From NCBI GenBank assembly GCA_964247975.1, contig CAXTWH010000008.1, forward strand, positions 73,397 through 137,396: DNA of 64,000 bases. Reading direction: 5' to 3'. Each line of letters starts with the position of its first letter. Positions within the stretch are counted from its first letter, which is position 1. Shown one piece after another: positions 43,440 to 51,826 of the stretch. The position numbers were made by a program, and so were the translations under genes. The notes beneath the pieces are model-generated. The model saw only the letters and a program-made list of their open reading frames with translations, made no database searches and was not told where the DNA came from. The stretch is from KBS-96 sp964247975. Its GTDB lineage: Bacteria; Acidobacteriota; Terriglobia; Bryobacterales; Bryobacteraceae.

Positions 43440-44681
43440 GTGGAAGTTCAAGCAAAACTCCGCATTCTAGCGGACGCGGCCAAGTACGATGCTTCTTGCG
43501 CCAGCAGCGGCTCGAAACATGCCCGCATGGAAGGCGGCTTGGGTAACACCACGGGCATGGGCATCTGCCATAGCTATACGCCTGATGGCCGCTGCGTTTC
43601 CCTGCTCAAATTATTGCTGACAAACTACTGCGTTTACGATTGCCATTACTGCGTGAACCGCATTTCCAGCGATACGCCGCGCGCGCGTTTCACGCCGGAT
43701 GAGGTTGTTTTTCTCACCATCGAATTTTATAAACGCAATTACATTGAAGGATTGTTCTTGAGTTCAGGCATTATTCAAAGTCCTGATTACACGATGGAGC
43801 AGTTGATTCAAGTGGCCCGCACTCTGCGCACGGAGCATCGCTTCGGCGGCTACATCCACCTGAAAGCGGTTCCCGCCGCTTCCGAAGAATTGACGCTCGA
43901 AGCAGGGCGGTGGGCTGACCGTTTAAGCGCGAACATTGAATTGCCCCGCGATTCCGATTTAGTGCAACTGGCACCGGCCAAAACACACGCGCAGGTTCAA
44001 ACCACCATGCAGCAGATTGCCGGAGGCATTCTGGAAGCAAAAGATAAAACGAACCGGGCAGGCCAGAAGCCGCATTTTGCTCCTGCCGGGCAAAGCACGC
44101 AGTTTGTGGTGGGTGCGACTAATGCGCCGGATGCCGCGATCCTCGAAAAAGCGTCCGCTCTCTACAAAACTTATCACCTGCGCCGGGCTTATTATTCGGC
44201 GTTCAGTCCGATTCCGCACGCGAACCCGTTGCTTCCATTGGCGAAGATACCGCTCGTCCGGGAACATCGGCTTTATCAGGCGGACTGGCTGATGCGCTTT
44301 TATGGTTTTCAGCCCAGAGAACTGACCACCGCCGAAGATCATAATTTGCCGTTAGACCGTGACCCGAAACTGGCCTGGGCGCTGCGCCACCGCGAATTCT
44401 TTCCAGTGGATGTGAATAAAGCAGGGCGGGAAGCGCTGCTGCGGGTGCCTGGTTTTGGCGTTCGCAATGTGAATCGAATTGTGAAGATCCGCCGTTATCG
44501 CCGTTTGGCTTTAACGGATCTCGCCAAGTTGAAAGTGCCGGTGAAGCGAGCCCAGTATTTCGTGGTAACAGAGGACAATAATCCGCACACGAAAGAAATT
44601 GACGCAAAGCGATTGCCGACGCGCTTTGGGCCTGACTCAACGCAGCTTTCCTTGTTTTCGGCAGTGACGGGCGAACTGTAA
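43440..44681 (+). CDS. Putative DNA modification/repair radical SAM protein
   Basis: Radical S-adenosylmethionine enzyme of the group annotated as DNA modification/repair radical SAM (distant from spore photoproduct lyase). The 4Fe-4S motif is C64-x3-C68-x2-C71 in NYCVYDCHYCVNR. GGYIHLKAVPAAS and DRLSANIELPRDSDL form the barrel core, and the C-terminus holds a helix-hairpin-helix DNA-binding unit (VDVNKAGREALLRVPGFGV split at the turn, RNVNRIVKIRR). The start is a GTG at 43440. Its usual partner, a DUF4130 protein, is fused to UdgX in the next gene, 4 bases away, so the two act together. The lesion is unknown. Confidence 0.92.
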   Translation: MEVQAKLRILADAAKYDASCASSGSKHARMEGGLGNTTGMGICHSYTPDGRCVSLLKLLLTNYCVYDCHYCVNRISSDTPRARFTPDEVVFLTIEFYKRNYIEGLFLSSGIIQSPDYTMEQLIQVARTLRTEHRFGGYIHLKAVPAASEELTLEAGRWADRLSANIELPRDSDLVQLAPAKTHAQVQTTMQQIAGGILEAKDKTNRAGQKPHFAPAGQSTQFVVGATNAPDAAILEKASALYKTYHLRRAYYSAFSPIPHANPLLPLAKIPLVREHRLYQADWLMRFYGFQPRELTTAEDHNLPLDRDPKLAWALRHREFFPVDVNKAGREALLRVPGFGVRNVNRIVKIRRYRRLALTDLAKLKVPVKRAQYFVVTEDNNPHTKEIDAKRLPTRFGPDSTQLSLFSAVTGEL

Positions 44682-44685
44682 AGCC

Positions 44686-46086
44686 ATGACTTTTCCGGAA
44701 TGGCGGAATCGGGCGCGACAACTGCTGCAGGATGGCATTGCGCCAGCCGATGCGATCTGGGACGAATCTCCCCGCTTGTTTGAGGAAGCTACGCAGAGGG
44801 CTAACAATGAGCTTTGGACAAACGAAGCCATTTCCGTACCGAAACAGTTTTTGGATCTGGCAGCCAGCGTCGCCTGCCATCAGGATTCTGAGCGATGGGC
44901 GCTGCTTTATCGAGTACTTTGGCGATTAACTCGCGGCGCGGAAAAGTACCTGCTGCAAATCGATGTTGACGATGATATACGCCGCTTGGTGTTAATGAAT
45001 AAAGCGGTTAACCGCGATAAACATAAAATGACCGCTTTTGTTCGTTTTCGAAAGGTAAAAGGAAGCGAACCGGAAGAGTTTGTGGCTTGGCACCGGCCCG
45101 ACCACAACATTGTGGAAACAATGGCGCCCTGGTTTGCGGCCCGGTTCGGCAGCATGCGCTGGTCCATTCTTTCGCCTTTGCGCAGCGCGCATTGGGATAC
45201 AAAGAAATTGGTGTTCGGTCCGGGTGTTCCGCAAACGGCAGCCCCGCAAGGCGACGCCCTGGAGGATTTGTGGCGCGATTATTATGCTGCAATCTTTAAC
45301 CCGGCCCGCATCAAATTGAAAGCGATGAAAGCGGAGCTACCGGTACGGCACTGGGCCACCTTGCCGGAAGCGCAGATTATTCCCGCGCTGATCGCCAAAG
45401 CAGAAACGCGAGTACAGGATATGGAGCGCAAACAAAAAACCTCGGCAGCGCCTTGGATACCAGCCTCGGCAAGTTTAGAAGAATTGAGCAGTGCGGCACG
45501 AGGCTGTGAGGGGTGTGAACTATTTAAAAGCGCAACGCAAACCGTGTTCGGCGAAGGTGCTGTGGGCGCGCGCGTGGTGCTGGTGGGCGAGCAGCCGGGC
45601 GACGAAGAAGACCATAAAGGACGTCCTTTTGTGGGTCCGGCAGGAAAGCTGTTAAATCGCGCGCTGGAGGAAGCAGCAGTAGACCGCTCCACTTTGTATG
45701 TGACAAATGCCGTGAAGCATTTTAAATTTGAAATGCAGGGCAAGCGGCGCATTCATAAGAAGCCAGGCGGAACGGAAATTTCCGCTTGCCGTCCCTGGCT
45801 GGAAGCGGAAATGTCGGCGGTGCATCCGGAGCTGATTGTTTGCCTGGGAGCGACTGCGGCACGTTCTGTGCTGGGGCGTGAAGTGCGCGTACTGAGCGAG
45901 CGCGGCGAGTTTCTGCCGCATCATTGGGCATCAGCGGTTATGGTTACGGTTCACCCATCCGCCCTGCTGCGCATTCCTGAAGAAGAACGCAAACAAGCGG
46001 AATGGGAGTTGTTTATTCGCGACCTACGCAAAATTGAAGAATGGCTGGCGAACCCGGATCGCCAAACAGTGCAGGCTCCGGCTTAG
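44686..46086 (+). CDS. DUF4130-UdgX fusion (uracil-DNA-binding/glycosylase)
   Basis: Two parts. Residues ~1-230 are DUF4130, the SAM-associated partner domain (FRKVKGSEPEEFVAWHRPDH, FGSMRWSILSPLRSAHWD). Residues ~260-460 are a uracil-DNA glycosylase superfamily domain with iron-sulfur cysteines (CEGC, later SACRPW and VCLG) and motif A GEQPGDEEDHKGRPFVGP. The KRRIH loop (K353-H357) is the hallmark of UdgX; in Mycobacterium smegmatis UdgX the histidine of this loop becomes covalently linked to the abasic sugar, leaving a protein-DNA crosslink. The C-terminal motif is VTVHPSALLRIP. It follows the radical SAM gene by 4 bases and converges on dcd with 3 bases between stops. Confidence 0.94.
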   Translation: MTFPEWRNRARQLLQDGIAPADAIWDESPRLFEEATQRANNELWTNEAISVPKQFLDLAASVACHQDSERWALLYRVLWRLTRGAEKYLLQIDVDDDIRRLVLMNKAVNRDKHKMTAFVRFRKVKGSEPEEFVAWHRPDHNIVETMAPWFAARFGSMRWSILSPLRSAHWDTKKLVFGPGVPQTAAPQGDALEDLWRDYYAAIFNPARIKLKAMKAELPVRHWATLPEAQIIPALIAKAETRVQDMERKQKTSAAPWIPASASLEELSSAARGCEGCELFKSATQTVFGEGAVGARVVLVGEQPGDEEDHKGRPFVGPAGKLLNRALEEAAVDRSTLYVTNAVKHFKFEMQGKRRIHKKPGGTEISACRPWLEAEMSAVHPELIVCLGATAARSVLGREVRVLSERGEFLPHHWASAVMVTVHPSALLRIPEEERKQAEWELFIRDLRKIEEWLANPDRQTVQAPA

Positions 46087-46089
46087 AAA

Positions 46090-46689
46090 CTATTTTGTTT
46101 TTGAACTGACTTCACCTGTTAATTTGCTTGCCAGGGGGGAAGTCTGCCCGGCGTATTTGTTGCCTGTTTTTTTATAGTAAGGCACCGATACCGGGGAAGA
46201 TAACTGCTCAAAAGTGAAAGAACAGATCCGCATTCCCGGATAAAGCGCTACCGGCAGACGGCCCAGATTGCTTAACTCCAGTGTTGCTTTGCCGCGCCAG
46301 CCCGGATCGAATAAGCCGGCCGTGCCGTGAACAATAATGCCGATGCGCCCCAAACTGGAACGTCCTTCCAGCCTGCCTAGAACATCGTCGTCCAGTTCCA
46401 GCGATTCTTCCGTAATCGCTAAGGCAAATTCTCGCGGCTGCATAATAAAAGGCTCATCATGCTTCACTACCACAGTGCGCATAATGTCCTGAATCGCCGC
46501 TTTCTCGCGCAGGTCAATATAAGCGAAGCGGCTGTGTTCAAACACGCTGAACTCCGAGCCCAGGCGAAAATCAACGGAACAGCTTCCAAACTGTTCAGGC
46601 GGCAGATCGGGAGAAATTCGTATCTTCCCTGCTTCCATGTACCGCCGGATGTCTACATCAGAAAGAACCATGCTGGATTGAAGGCCCAT
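46090..46689 (-). CDS. dcd: dCTP deaminase
   Basis: Enzyme of dUTP/dTTP supply that deaminates dCTP to dUTP as a trimer related to dUTPase. Key parts are MVLSDVDIRRYMEAGKI at the N-terminus, SCSVDFRLGSEF, GRSSLGRIGIIVHGTAGLFDPGW split by the turn, and TLELSN carrying the likely catalytic glutamate. The tail SPVSVPYYKKTGNKYAGQTSP closes over the nucleotide. The in-frame ATG at 46671 matches the usual family start; 46689 adds six residues. It converges with UdgX, which acts on uracil in DNA: the two genes touch but are on opposite strands. Confidence 0.95.
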   Translation of the reverse strand: MGLQSSMVLSDVDIRRYMEAGKIRISPDLPPEQFGSCSVDFRLGSEFSVFEHSRFAYIDLREKAAIQDIMRTVVVKHDEPFIMQPREFALAITEESLELDDDVLGRLEGRSSLGRIGIIVHGTAGLFDPGWRGKATLELSNLGRLPVALYPGMRICSFTFEQLSSPVSVPYYKKTGNKYAGQTSPLASKLTGEVSSKTK

Positions 46690-46734
46690 ACTAACACGCG
46701 CGGAATGTTATATTGGAAAGGATTGCACAGCCGT

Positions 46735-46810
46735 GGGCGGCTAGCTCAGTTGGGAGAGCACCACGTTCGCAACGTGGGGGTCGTGGGTTCGAACCCCATG
46801 CCGTCCACCA
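46735..46810 (+). tRNA. tRNA-Ala (anticodon CGC)
   Basis: Cloverleaf with acceptor stem GGGCGGC/GCCGTCC, which contains the G3-U70 wobble pair that identifies alanine tRNAs, anticodon arm CCACG-TTCGCAA-CGTGG giving CGC, T-arm GTGGGTTCGAACCCCAT, discriminator A and encoded CCA. It reads GCG codons. Confidence 0.96.
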
Positions 46811-46860
46811 AACAAATCCCGATCACGTCAAGTTCTTTCCTGTTTTCTGCGCCAAAATAG

Positions 46861-46959
46861 ATGAAACAGAAAATCATCGGCTTTCACCAGGATGAACTTG
46901 GTGCGAAGTTTCAGTTATCCTGGACCGTATCAAACTTCAACGCAGCAACGAATTTTTAA
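46861..46959 (+). pseudogene. Remnant of a DUF3565 gene 5' end
   Basis: A 32-codon frame whose first 12 residues, MKQKIIGFHQDE, match the conserved N-terminus of DUF3565 proteins (usually followed by a CGH-x-QHVRH metal-binding-like part). After residue 12 the match is lost and the frame runs to a stop inside the MFS sequence. It looks like the left edge of a deletion that removed the rest of the gene. Confidence 0.45.
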
Positions 46960-48107
46960 AACTCTGGGCCGGTCAAATAATCTCTGAAATCGGTTCGCGT
47001 ATTACCAGAGAAGGACTGCCGCTCACGGCGGTTCTGCTTTTAAGCGCAACTCCCGCGCAGATGGGCGTTCTTTCGGCTACCGGAGGTGCGTCGGTTTTAG
47101 CATTCAGTTTTGCGGCAGGGATGAAGATTGATCGCGTTCGACGGCGGCCCGTTATGATGATGGCCGATCTGGGCCGCGCATTACTGCTTGCTTCCGTTCC
47201 GATTTTTGCGTATTTGCGTTTACTTTCGGTAACGCACCTGATTGTAGTGGCTGCTTGCGCGGGCCTGCTTACCGTGCTGTTCGATGTGGCGTATCAATCG
47301 TACTTGCCTTCGCTGGTCGGTTCCGAAAACTTACTGGAAGGCAATCGCCTATTGAGTATTTCGAGCGCCACTGCCGAGATTGCAGGTCCGCCCTTAACCG
47401 GCGTTTTGGTACAGCTTATTTCCGCGCCGCTAGCGATTCTGCTGGATGCTGCCTCGTTCCTGATTTCAGGAATTTCGGTGTGGTCAATCCGTTCTCCTGA
47501 ATTTCCGCCACAGCCCTCTTCTCATGTTTCCTTTCGCGACGAAATGCTGGCAGGCATGAGGGTCATTCTGGCGCACCCCACCTTACGGGCTTTGTTGTTT
47601 CGTTCCGTCATGGCTTCCGTATCGATGGGCGCAGTGTTTAGTTTTTATGTTCTTTACGCAATTCGCACGCTTCACCTCAGTCCTGCTTCTTTGGGCGTGG
47701 TGATCGCGTTTGGCGGACTCGGGAGCCTTGCCGGAGGATTGTTGATCGGCTGGGCAGCCCAGCGTTTTTCACCAAAGCCGACGTTCTTCGCTAGTGCAGT
47801 TGTGGTCGGTGCAGTTCAAATGCTGCTGCCGCTAGCATCACACTGGCCGCACGAGGCAGTTCTGTTCTTGTGCGCCAATCAATTTGCCGGCAACTGCGCT
47901 ATGACTTTTTACTTCGTGAATGAAACAACGCTGCGGCGAAGCGCAGTGCCTCCGCACTTGTTGGGGCGCGTAAATGCCGCCATGCAATTTGCTTCCCGAG
48001 GCATGTTGCCGATTGGAGCGATCCTCAGTGGATTTACCGCGAACGACCTTGGAATTGTCAATACACTTTGGATCGCACTAAGGCGATCCTGTTATAAAAT
48101 GCCCGCC
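46920..48107 (+). pseudogene. MFS transporter gene lacking a normal start and its last helix
   Basis: Major facilitator of the exporter type. In frame from 46896 there is no ATG, GTG or TTG before residue 48 of the natural protein; RSNEFLKLWAGQIISEIGSR, the typical first part of the family, is read from a CTG at 46920, or from an internal ATG at 47061 that cuts helix 1. Helices 2-11 are intact. At about 48076 the chain leaves the family pattern (after GIVNTLWIA, inside helix 12) and runs in frame into the cyclase gene. Loss of both ends at one locus suggests decay by deletion; a functional fusion cannot be excluded. Confidence 0.6.
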
Positions 48108-49076
48108 ATGCGCAAAACTGGTTTATTCCTCTTACTTTGTCTAATGTGCATGGCATTTGAATCGCCTTCCCATCAGGCAACCCAAGCTGATGTAGACCGC
48201 TGGATGACGGAGCTTTCCAATTGGGGGAGGTGGGGCAAGAACGATCAGATCGGCACGGTCAACCTCATTACTCCGGCCAAAAGAAAGCAGGCTGCCGCGC
48301 TGGTTCAGGAAGGCTACTCGGTTTCACTGGCCCATAATACGGAAACCGAGCAGGCGGCGGACAATTCATCGCCGTTCGGTCACAAGATGCTGGCAACGGG
48401 AGCTCACCCGGCCGGGCAGTTTGTTGTGGACGAATACAAAGTTTCTTATCACGGTTTCGCGCACACGCACATGGACGCGCTCTGCCACATGGCTTGGCAG
48501 GGAAAAATGTATAACAATTTTCCGCAAACGGACGTGACCGACCAAGGCGCGAAAGAACTGCCGGTGACTGGCTATAAGAACGGCATTTTCACGCGCGGCA
48601 TTCTGATCGACATTCCGCAACTACGCCACGCTGCGTTTCTGGAGCCGGGCGCGGCGATTTACCCGGAAGACCTGGAAGCGTGGGAAAAGAAAGCAGGCAT
48701 CACAGTAAGCAGCGGCGATGTGGTCTTTATTCGCACCGGACGTTGGGCGCGGCGCACAGCGAAAGGCCCTTGGAACCCGGATCACATCGCCGGTTTACAT
48801 GCTTCCTGCGCGAAATGGTTGAAGCAGCGCGACGTGGCAATGGTCGGCAGCGACGCGGCTACCGATGTAATGCCTTCCGGGGTGCCGGACGTGGTTCAAC
48901 CGATGCACCAACTTCTTTTAGTAGCAATGGGTACTCCCATTTTCGACAACTGCGACCTGGAAGCGATTGCCGCTGCCGCCAAGCAACGGAACCGGTGGGA
49001 ATTTCTGTTAACCGCAGCGCCAATTCCGGTGCCGGGCGGAACAGGGTCTCCGCTCAATCCAATCGCGACGTTTTAA
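48108..49076 (+). CDS. Cyclase family protein (kynurenine formamidase-like), exported
   Basis: A 322-residue metal-dependent hydrolase of the cyclase/kynurenine-formamidase fold. Metal-binding residues lie in YHGFAHTHMDALCHM, and ILIDIPQL, SGDVVFIRTGRW and VGSDAATDVMPSG are typical. The own ATG at 48108 begins a signal peptide (MRKTGLFLLLCLMCMAF), which marks it as a separate gene although the frame is open upstream through the MFS sequence. A TTATAAAAT string at 48092-48100 could be its -10 element. The natural substrate is unknown; exported relatives are common in soil bacteria. Confidence 0.85.
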   Translation: MRKTGLFLLLCLMCMAFESPSHQATQADVDRWMTELSNWGRWGKNDQIGTVNLITPAKRKQAAALVQEGYSVSLAHNTETEQAADNSSPFGHKMLATGAHPAGQFVVDEYKVSYHGFAHTHMDALCHMAWQGKMYNNFPQTDVTDQGAKELPVTGYKNGIFTRGILIDIPQLRHAAFLEPGAAIYPEDLEAWEKKAGITVSSGDVVFIRTGRWARRTAKGPWNPDHIAGLHASCAKWLKQRDVAMVGSDAATDVMPSGVPDVVQPMHQLLLVAMGTPIFDNCDLEAIAAAAKQRNRWEFLLTAAPIPVPGGTGSPLNPIATF

Positions 49077-49129
49077 GCCCTGCTTTTATACTCGTATGAA
49101 GAGGTATTGGCGCGAGTGAGGTTGTCCGG

Positions 49130-50752
49130 TTGTTAAGTTTTCTGGCGACGGCGCTGAGTGTTTTCGCATTGGCAGGGGCGATGTTTACAACGAGCGTTCC
49201 GAAAGGGCTTGATTTTAAGCACCAGAACTCGCCAACGCCGCAGAAGTACTTGATCGAAACAATGGGCGGCGGCGTTGCCTTGTTTGATTACAACAACGAT
49301 GGGCTGCTCGATATTTTCTTAGTTAATGGCGGTCGGCTGACCAGTGCCATGCAGATGCCTGAGCGTTTTGGCCGAAATTTACCCGGCTATGCGAATGCTT
49401 TGTACCGGCAGAATCGGGATGGAAGTTTTACTGACGTCACCAAGGCAGCAGGCTTAGAAGAGGCCGGTGATGGAAACTACGGCATGGGCGTGGCTACAGG
49501 CGATTACGACAACGACGGCTACGCCGATTTGTACGTCACCAGTTACGGCAGGAACATCCTTTATCACAACAACGGCAACGGCACGTTTTCAAATCTCACT
49601 GAGAAGGCGGGAGTGGGCGCAGGCGGATGGTCCGCTTCCGCCGGTTTTTTAGATTACGATAACGACGGCAAACTGGACCTGTTTGTGACCCGCTACATGG
49701 AATGGGACACAAAACACAGCAAGGCATGTAACGGTGAAAAACACACGTACTGCCCACCGGGAGAGTTTCCCGCCACCACCAATATTCTGTATCGAAACCT
49801 GGGCAACGGAATGTTTGAAGATGTCAGCCGAAAATCGGGAATCGCGACTAAGAAAGGCCGTTCTTTGGGTGTTGCATTCAACGATTACGACAATGACGGA
49901 TGGACCGATATCTTCGTCGCAAACGACGGCATGGAGCAGTTTTTGTTCCACAACAACGGCAACGGCACTTTTACGGAATGCGCTTTTCTGGCCGGTGTTT
50001 CGTTGTCCGACGACGGCAAACCGTATGCAGGTATGGGTGTGGATTTCCGCGATTACGATAACGACGGCAAACCGGATATTATTGTCACCAACTTGGCTCG
50101 CCAGGTTTATGCGGTGTACCACAATGACGGCAACAGCTCATTCAGCTACCGGAGTCTGGAAACCGGTCTAGGGTCTTTATCCGGCGGAAGCTCAGGCTGG
50201 GGCATGCGCTTGGAGGACTTCAACAACGACGGCTGGAAAGATTTGTTTGTGGCCCAAAGCCATGTGATGGATAACGTGGAACAGATCGACCCGTCCCTGC
50301 ATTACCTGGAGCCGCCGATGCTGGCTTTAAACAAGGACGGTCATTTTGAGCGCGGCGACTTGGGATCGGATGTTGCCTGTGCGGGCCGGGGTGCGGCTTT
50401 CGGCGATTTAGATAATGATGGCTGGACCGATGTGGTGATGAGCGTTTTAGGCGGACGTCCACAAGTTTTTCAAAATCGTAAAGGTAGCAGCGAGCATTGG
50501 ATCACTCTCGCTTTGCAGGGTACAAAAAGCAACCGCGATGGTTTGGGCGCAACCGTAACAACAGGCAAACAAACCCAGTATGTAACTTCCAGCGGCAGTT
50601 ATCTTTCCGCCAGCGACAAACGGGTTCACTTCGGATTAGGTTCAGCCGCAAACATCAACGTTGAAATTCGTTGGCCTTCGGGAACAATCCAGCAGCTTAC
50701 CAACGTTCACGCTGACCAGTTTCTTTCCGTAATCGAACCGGAGCGTCGTTGA
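49130..50752 (+). CDS. CRTAC1 family protein (VCBS/FG-GAP repeats with UnbV/ASPIC domain)
   Basis: Paralogue of the minus-strand gene at 1452: about 540 residues, signal segment, the shared NSPTPQKYLIETMGGGVALFDYNNDG opening (read in parts), calcium-loop repeats such as DYDNDGYADLY, DYDNDGKLDLF and DFNNDGWKDLF, and the C-terminal NRDGLGATVT and IRWPSGTIQQLT of UnbV/ASPIC. The only plausible start is a TTG at 49130. Its stop shares one base with the ATG of the TPR gene (TGATG), so the pair is coupled. The biochemical function of the family is not established. Confidence 0.88.
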   Translation: MLSFLATALSVFALAGAMFTTSVPKGLDFKHQNSPTPQKYLIETMGGGVALFDYNNDGLLDIFLVNGGRLTSAMQMPERFGRNLPGYANALYRQNRDGSFTDVTKAAGLEEAGDGNYGMGVATGDYDNDGYADLYVTSYGRNILYHNNGNGTFSNLTEKAGVGAGGWSASAGFLDYDNDGKLDLFVTRYMEWDTKHSKACNGEKHTYCPPGEFPATTNILYRNLGNGMFEDVSRKSGIATKKGRSLGVAFNDYDNDGWTDIFVANDGMEQFLFHNNGNGTFTECAFLAGVSLSDDGKPYAGMGVDFRDYDNDGKPDIIVTNLARQVYAVYHNDGNSSFSYRSLETGLGSLSGGSSGWGMRLEDFNNDGWKDLFVAQSHVMDNVEQIDPSLHYLEPPMLALNKDGHFERGDLGSDVACAGRGAAFGDLDNDGWTDVVMSVLGGRPQVFQNRKGSSEHWITLALQGTKSNRDGLGATVTTGKQTQYVTSSGSYLSASDKRVHFGLGSAANINVEIRWPSGTIQQLTNVHADQFLSVIEPERR

Positions 50753-51816
50753 TGCGAGCAGCACTGTTACTGGCAACAGGGCTAGCTTGGCAGAGCGTAT
50801 TGCCGGAAGCAGTGCAGCATGTACAGGCCGGTTTGACGGCCCAAAAACAAGGGCGCATGAAAGAAGCCATTACGGAATTTAAAAAGGTAACGGAATTGGC
50901 TCCTAATCTGGCAGCCGCTTTTGTGAACCTGGGGGCGGCTTATCTGCAAACCCGGAACTACGGTTCCGCTATTCCGCCTTTGAAACGGGCTTTGGAGTTG
51001 AATCCTGATCTGCCCGGCGCTCACCAGATGCTCGGGTATGCTTTGCTGGCCCAAGGCTACGCGGCGGAAGCCATTCCGCACCTGGAGCGAACCCAGACGC
51101 TCGACGCGCTCGGCATTGCGCAGCTTAAAACCGGAAAGCTGCCCGAAGCCATTGCTAATCTTCAGGCCGCGCTGCAGAAGCGCCCGAACGATCCTGATCT
51201 GTTGTATTACCTGGGGCAGGCCAGCGGCTTGTATTCGCGGGCCATTTTCGACACGCTGCTTTCCGGTTATCCCGATTCCGCTTTTGCGCATAAGGGATTG
51301 GGCGACAATTACGCAGCGCTGCGGCAGGTTCCCGAAGCGGAGAAGGAATACCGCGAAGCGCTGCGGTTAAGCCCGAACATTCCCGGCGTGCATCTGGCTC
51401 TCGGCCAAGTTTATGCGAGTGCGTCGCAGTGGCCCAAAGCGGAAGAAGAGTTTCTCGCCGAAACAAAAACGCAGCCGGGCGATGCGGAAGCGGCGTTCCG
51501 GCTCGGTTCGGCACTGCTGCAGAATGGAAAAATCAAAGAAGCGCAGCAGGAACTGGAACGCGCGGACAATCTGCGGCCGGAAATGCCGGAAACGCTTTAC
51601 TCGTTAGGAAAAGCGGCATCGCTCAACGGCAACTCTGCACTGGCTGAAAAGAAGTGGAACGCGCTGCTTTCGCTGGATCGTCAAAGCTCATTGGCGGCGC
51701 AGGCCCATTTCGGTTTAGCTAATCTATACCGCAAGCAGGGCAAGACGGCGGAAGCGCAGCGAGAAATGCAGTCGTACCAAGCGTTGCAAAAACCGGACGC
51801 GTCATCTCCCAAGTAA
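50752..51816 (+). CDS. TPR-repeat protein coupled to the CRTAC1 gene
   Basis: A 354-residue exported or periplasmic protein composed of about nine TPR units, for example MKEAITEFKKVTELAPNL, SAIPPLKRALELNPDLPGA and EAEKEYREALRLSPNIPG. The N-terminus is short and hydrophobic (ALLLATGLAWQSV), probably a signal. The first ATG (50752) overlaps the CRTAC1 stop; a TTG sits just before it. Translational coupling here and the convergent pairing at 20-3170 indicate that TPR and CRTAC1 proteins work together. Confidence 0.87.
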   Translation: MRAALLLATGLAWQSVLPEAVQHVQAGLTAQKQGRMKEAITEFKKVTELAPNLAAAFVNLGAAYLQTRNYGSAIPPLKRALELNPDLPGAHQMLGYALLAQGYAAEAIPHLERTQTLDALGIAQLKTGKLPEAIANLQAALQKRPNDPDLLYYLGQASGLYSRAIFDTLLSGYPDSAFAHKGLGDNYAALRQVPEAEKEYREALRLSPNIPGVHLALGQVYASASQWPKAEEEFLAETKTQPGDAEAAFRLGSALLQNGKIKEAQQELERADNLRPEMPETLYSLGKAASLNGNSALAEKKWNALLSLDRQSSLAAQAHFGLANLYRKQGKTAEAQREMQSYQALQKPDASSPK

Positions 51817-51826
51817 GCCTGGATCA

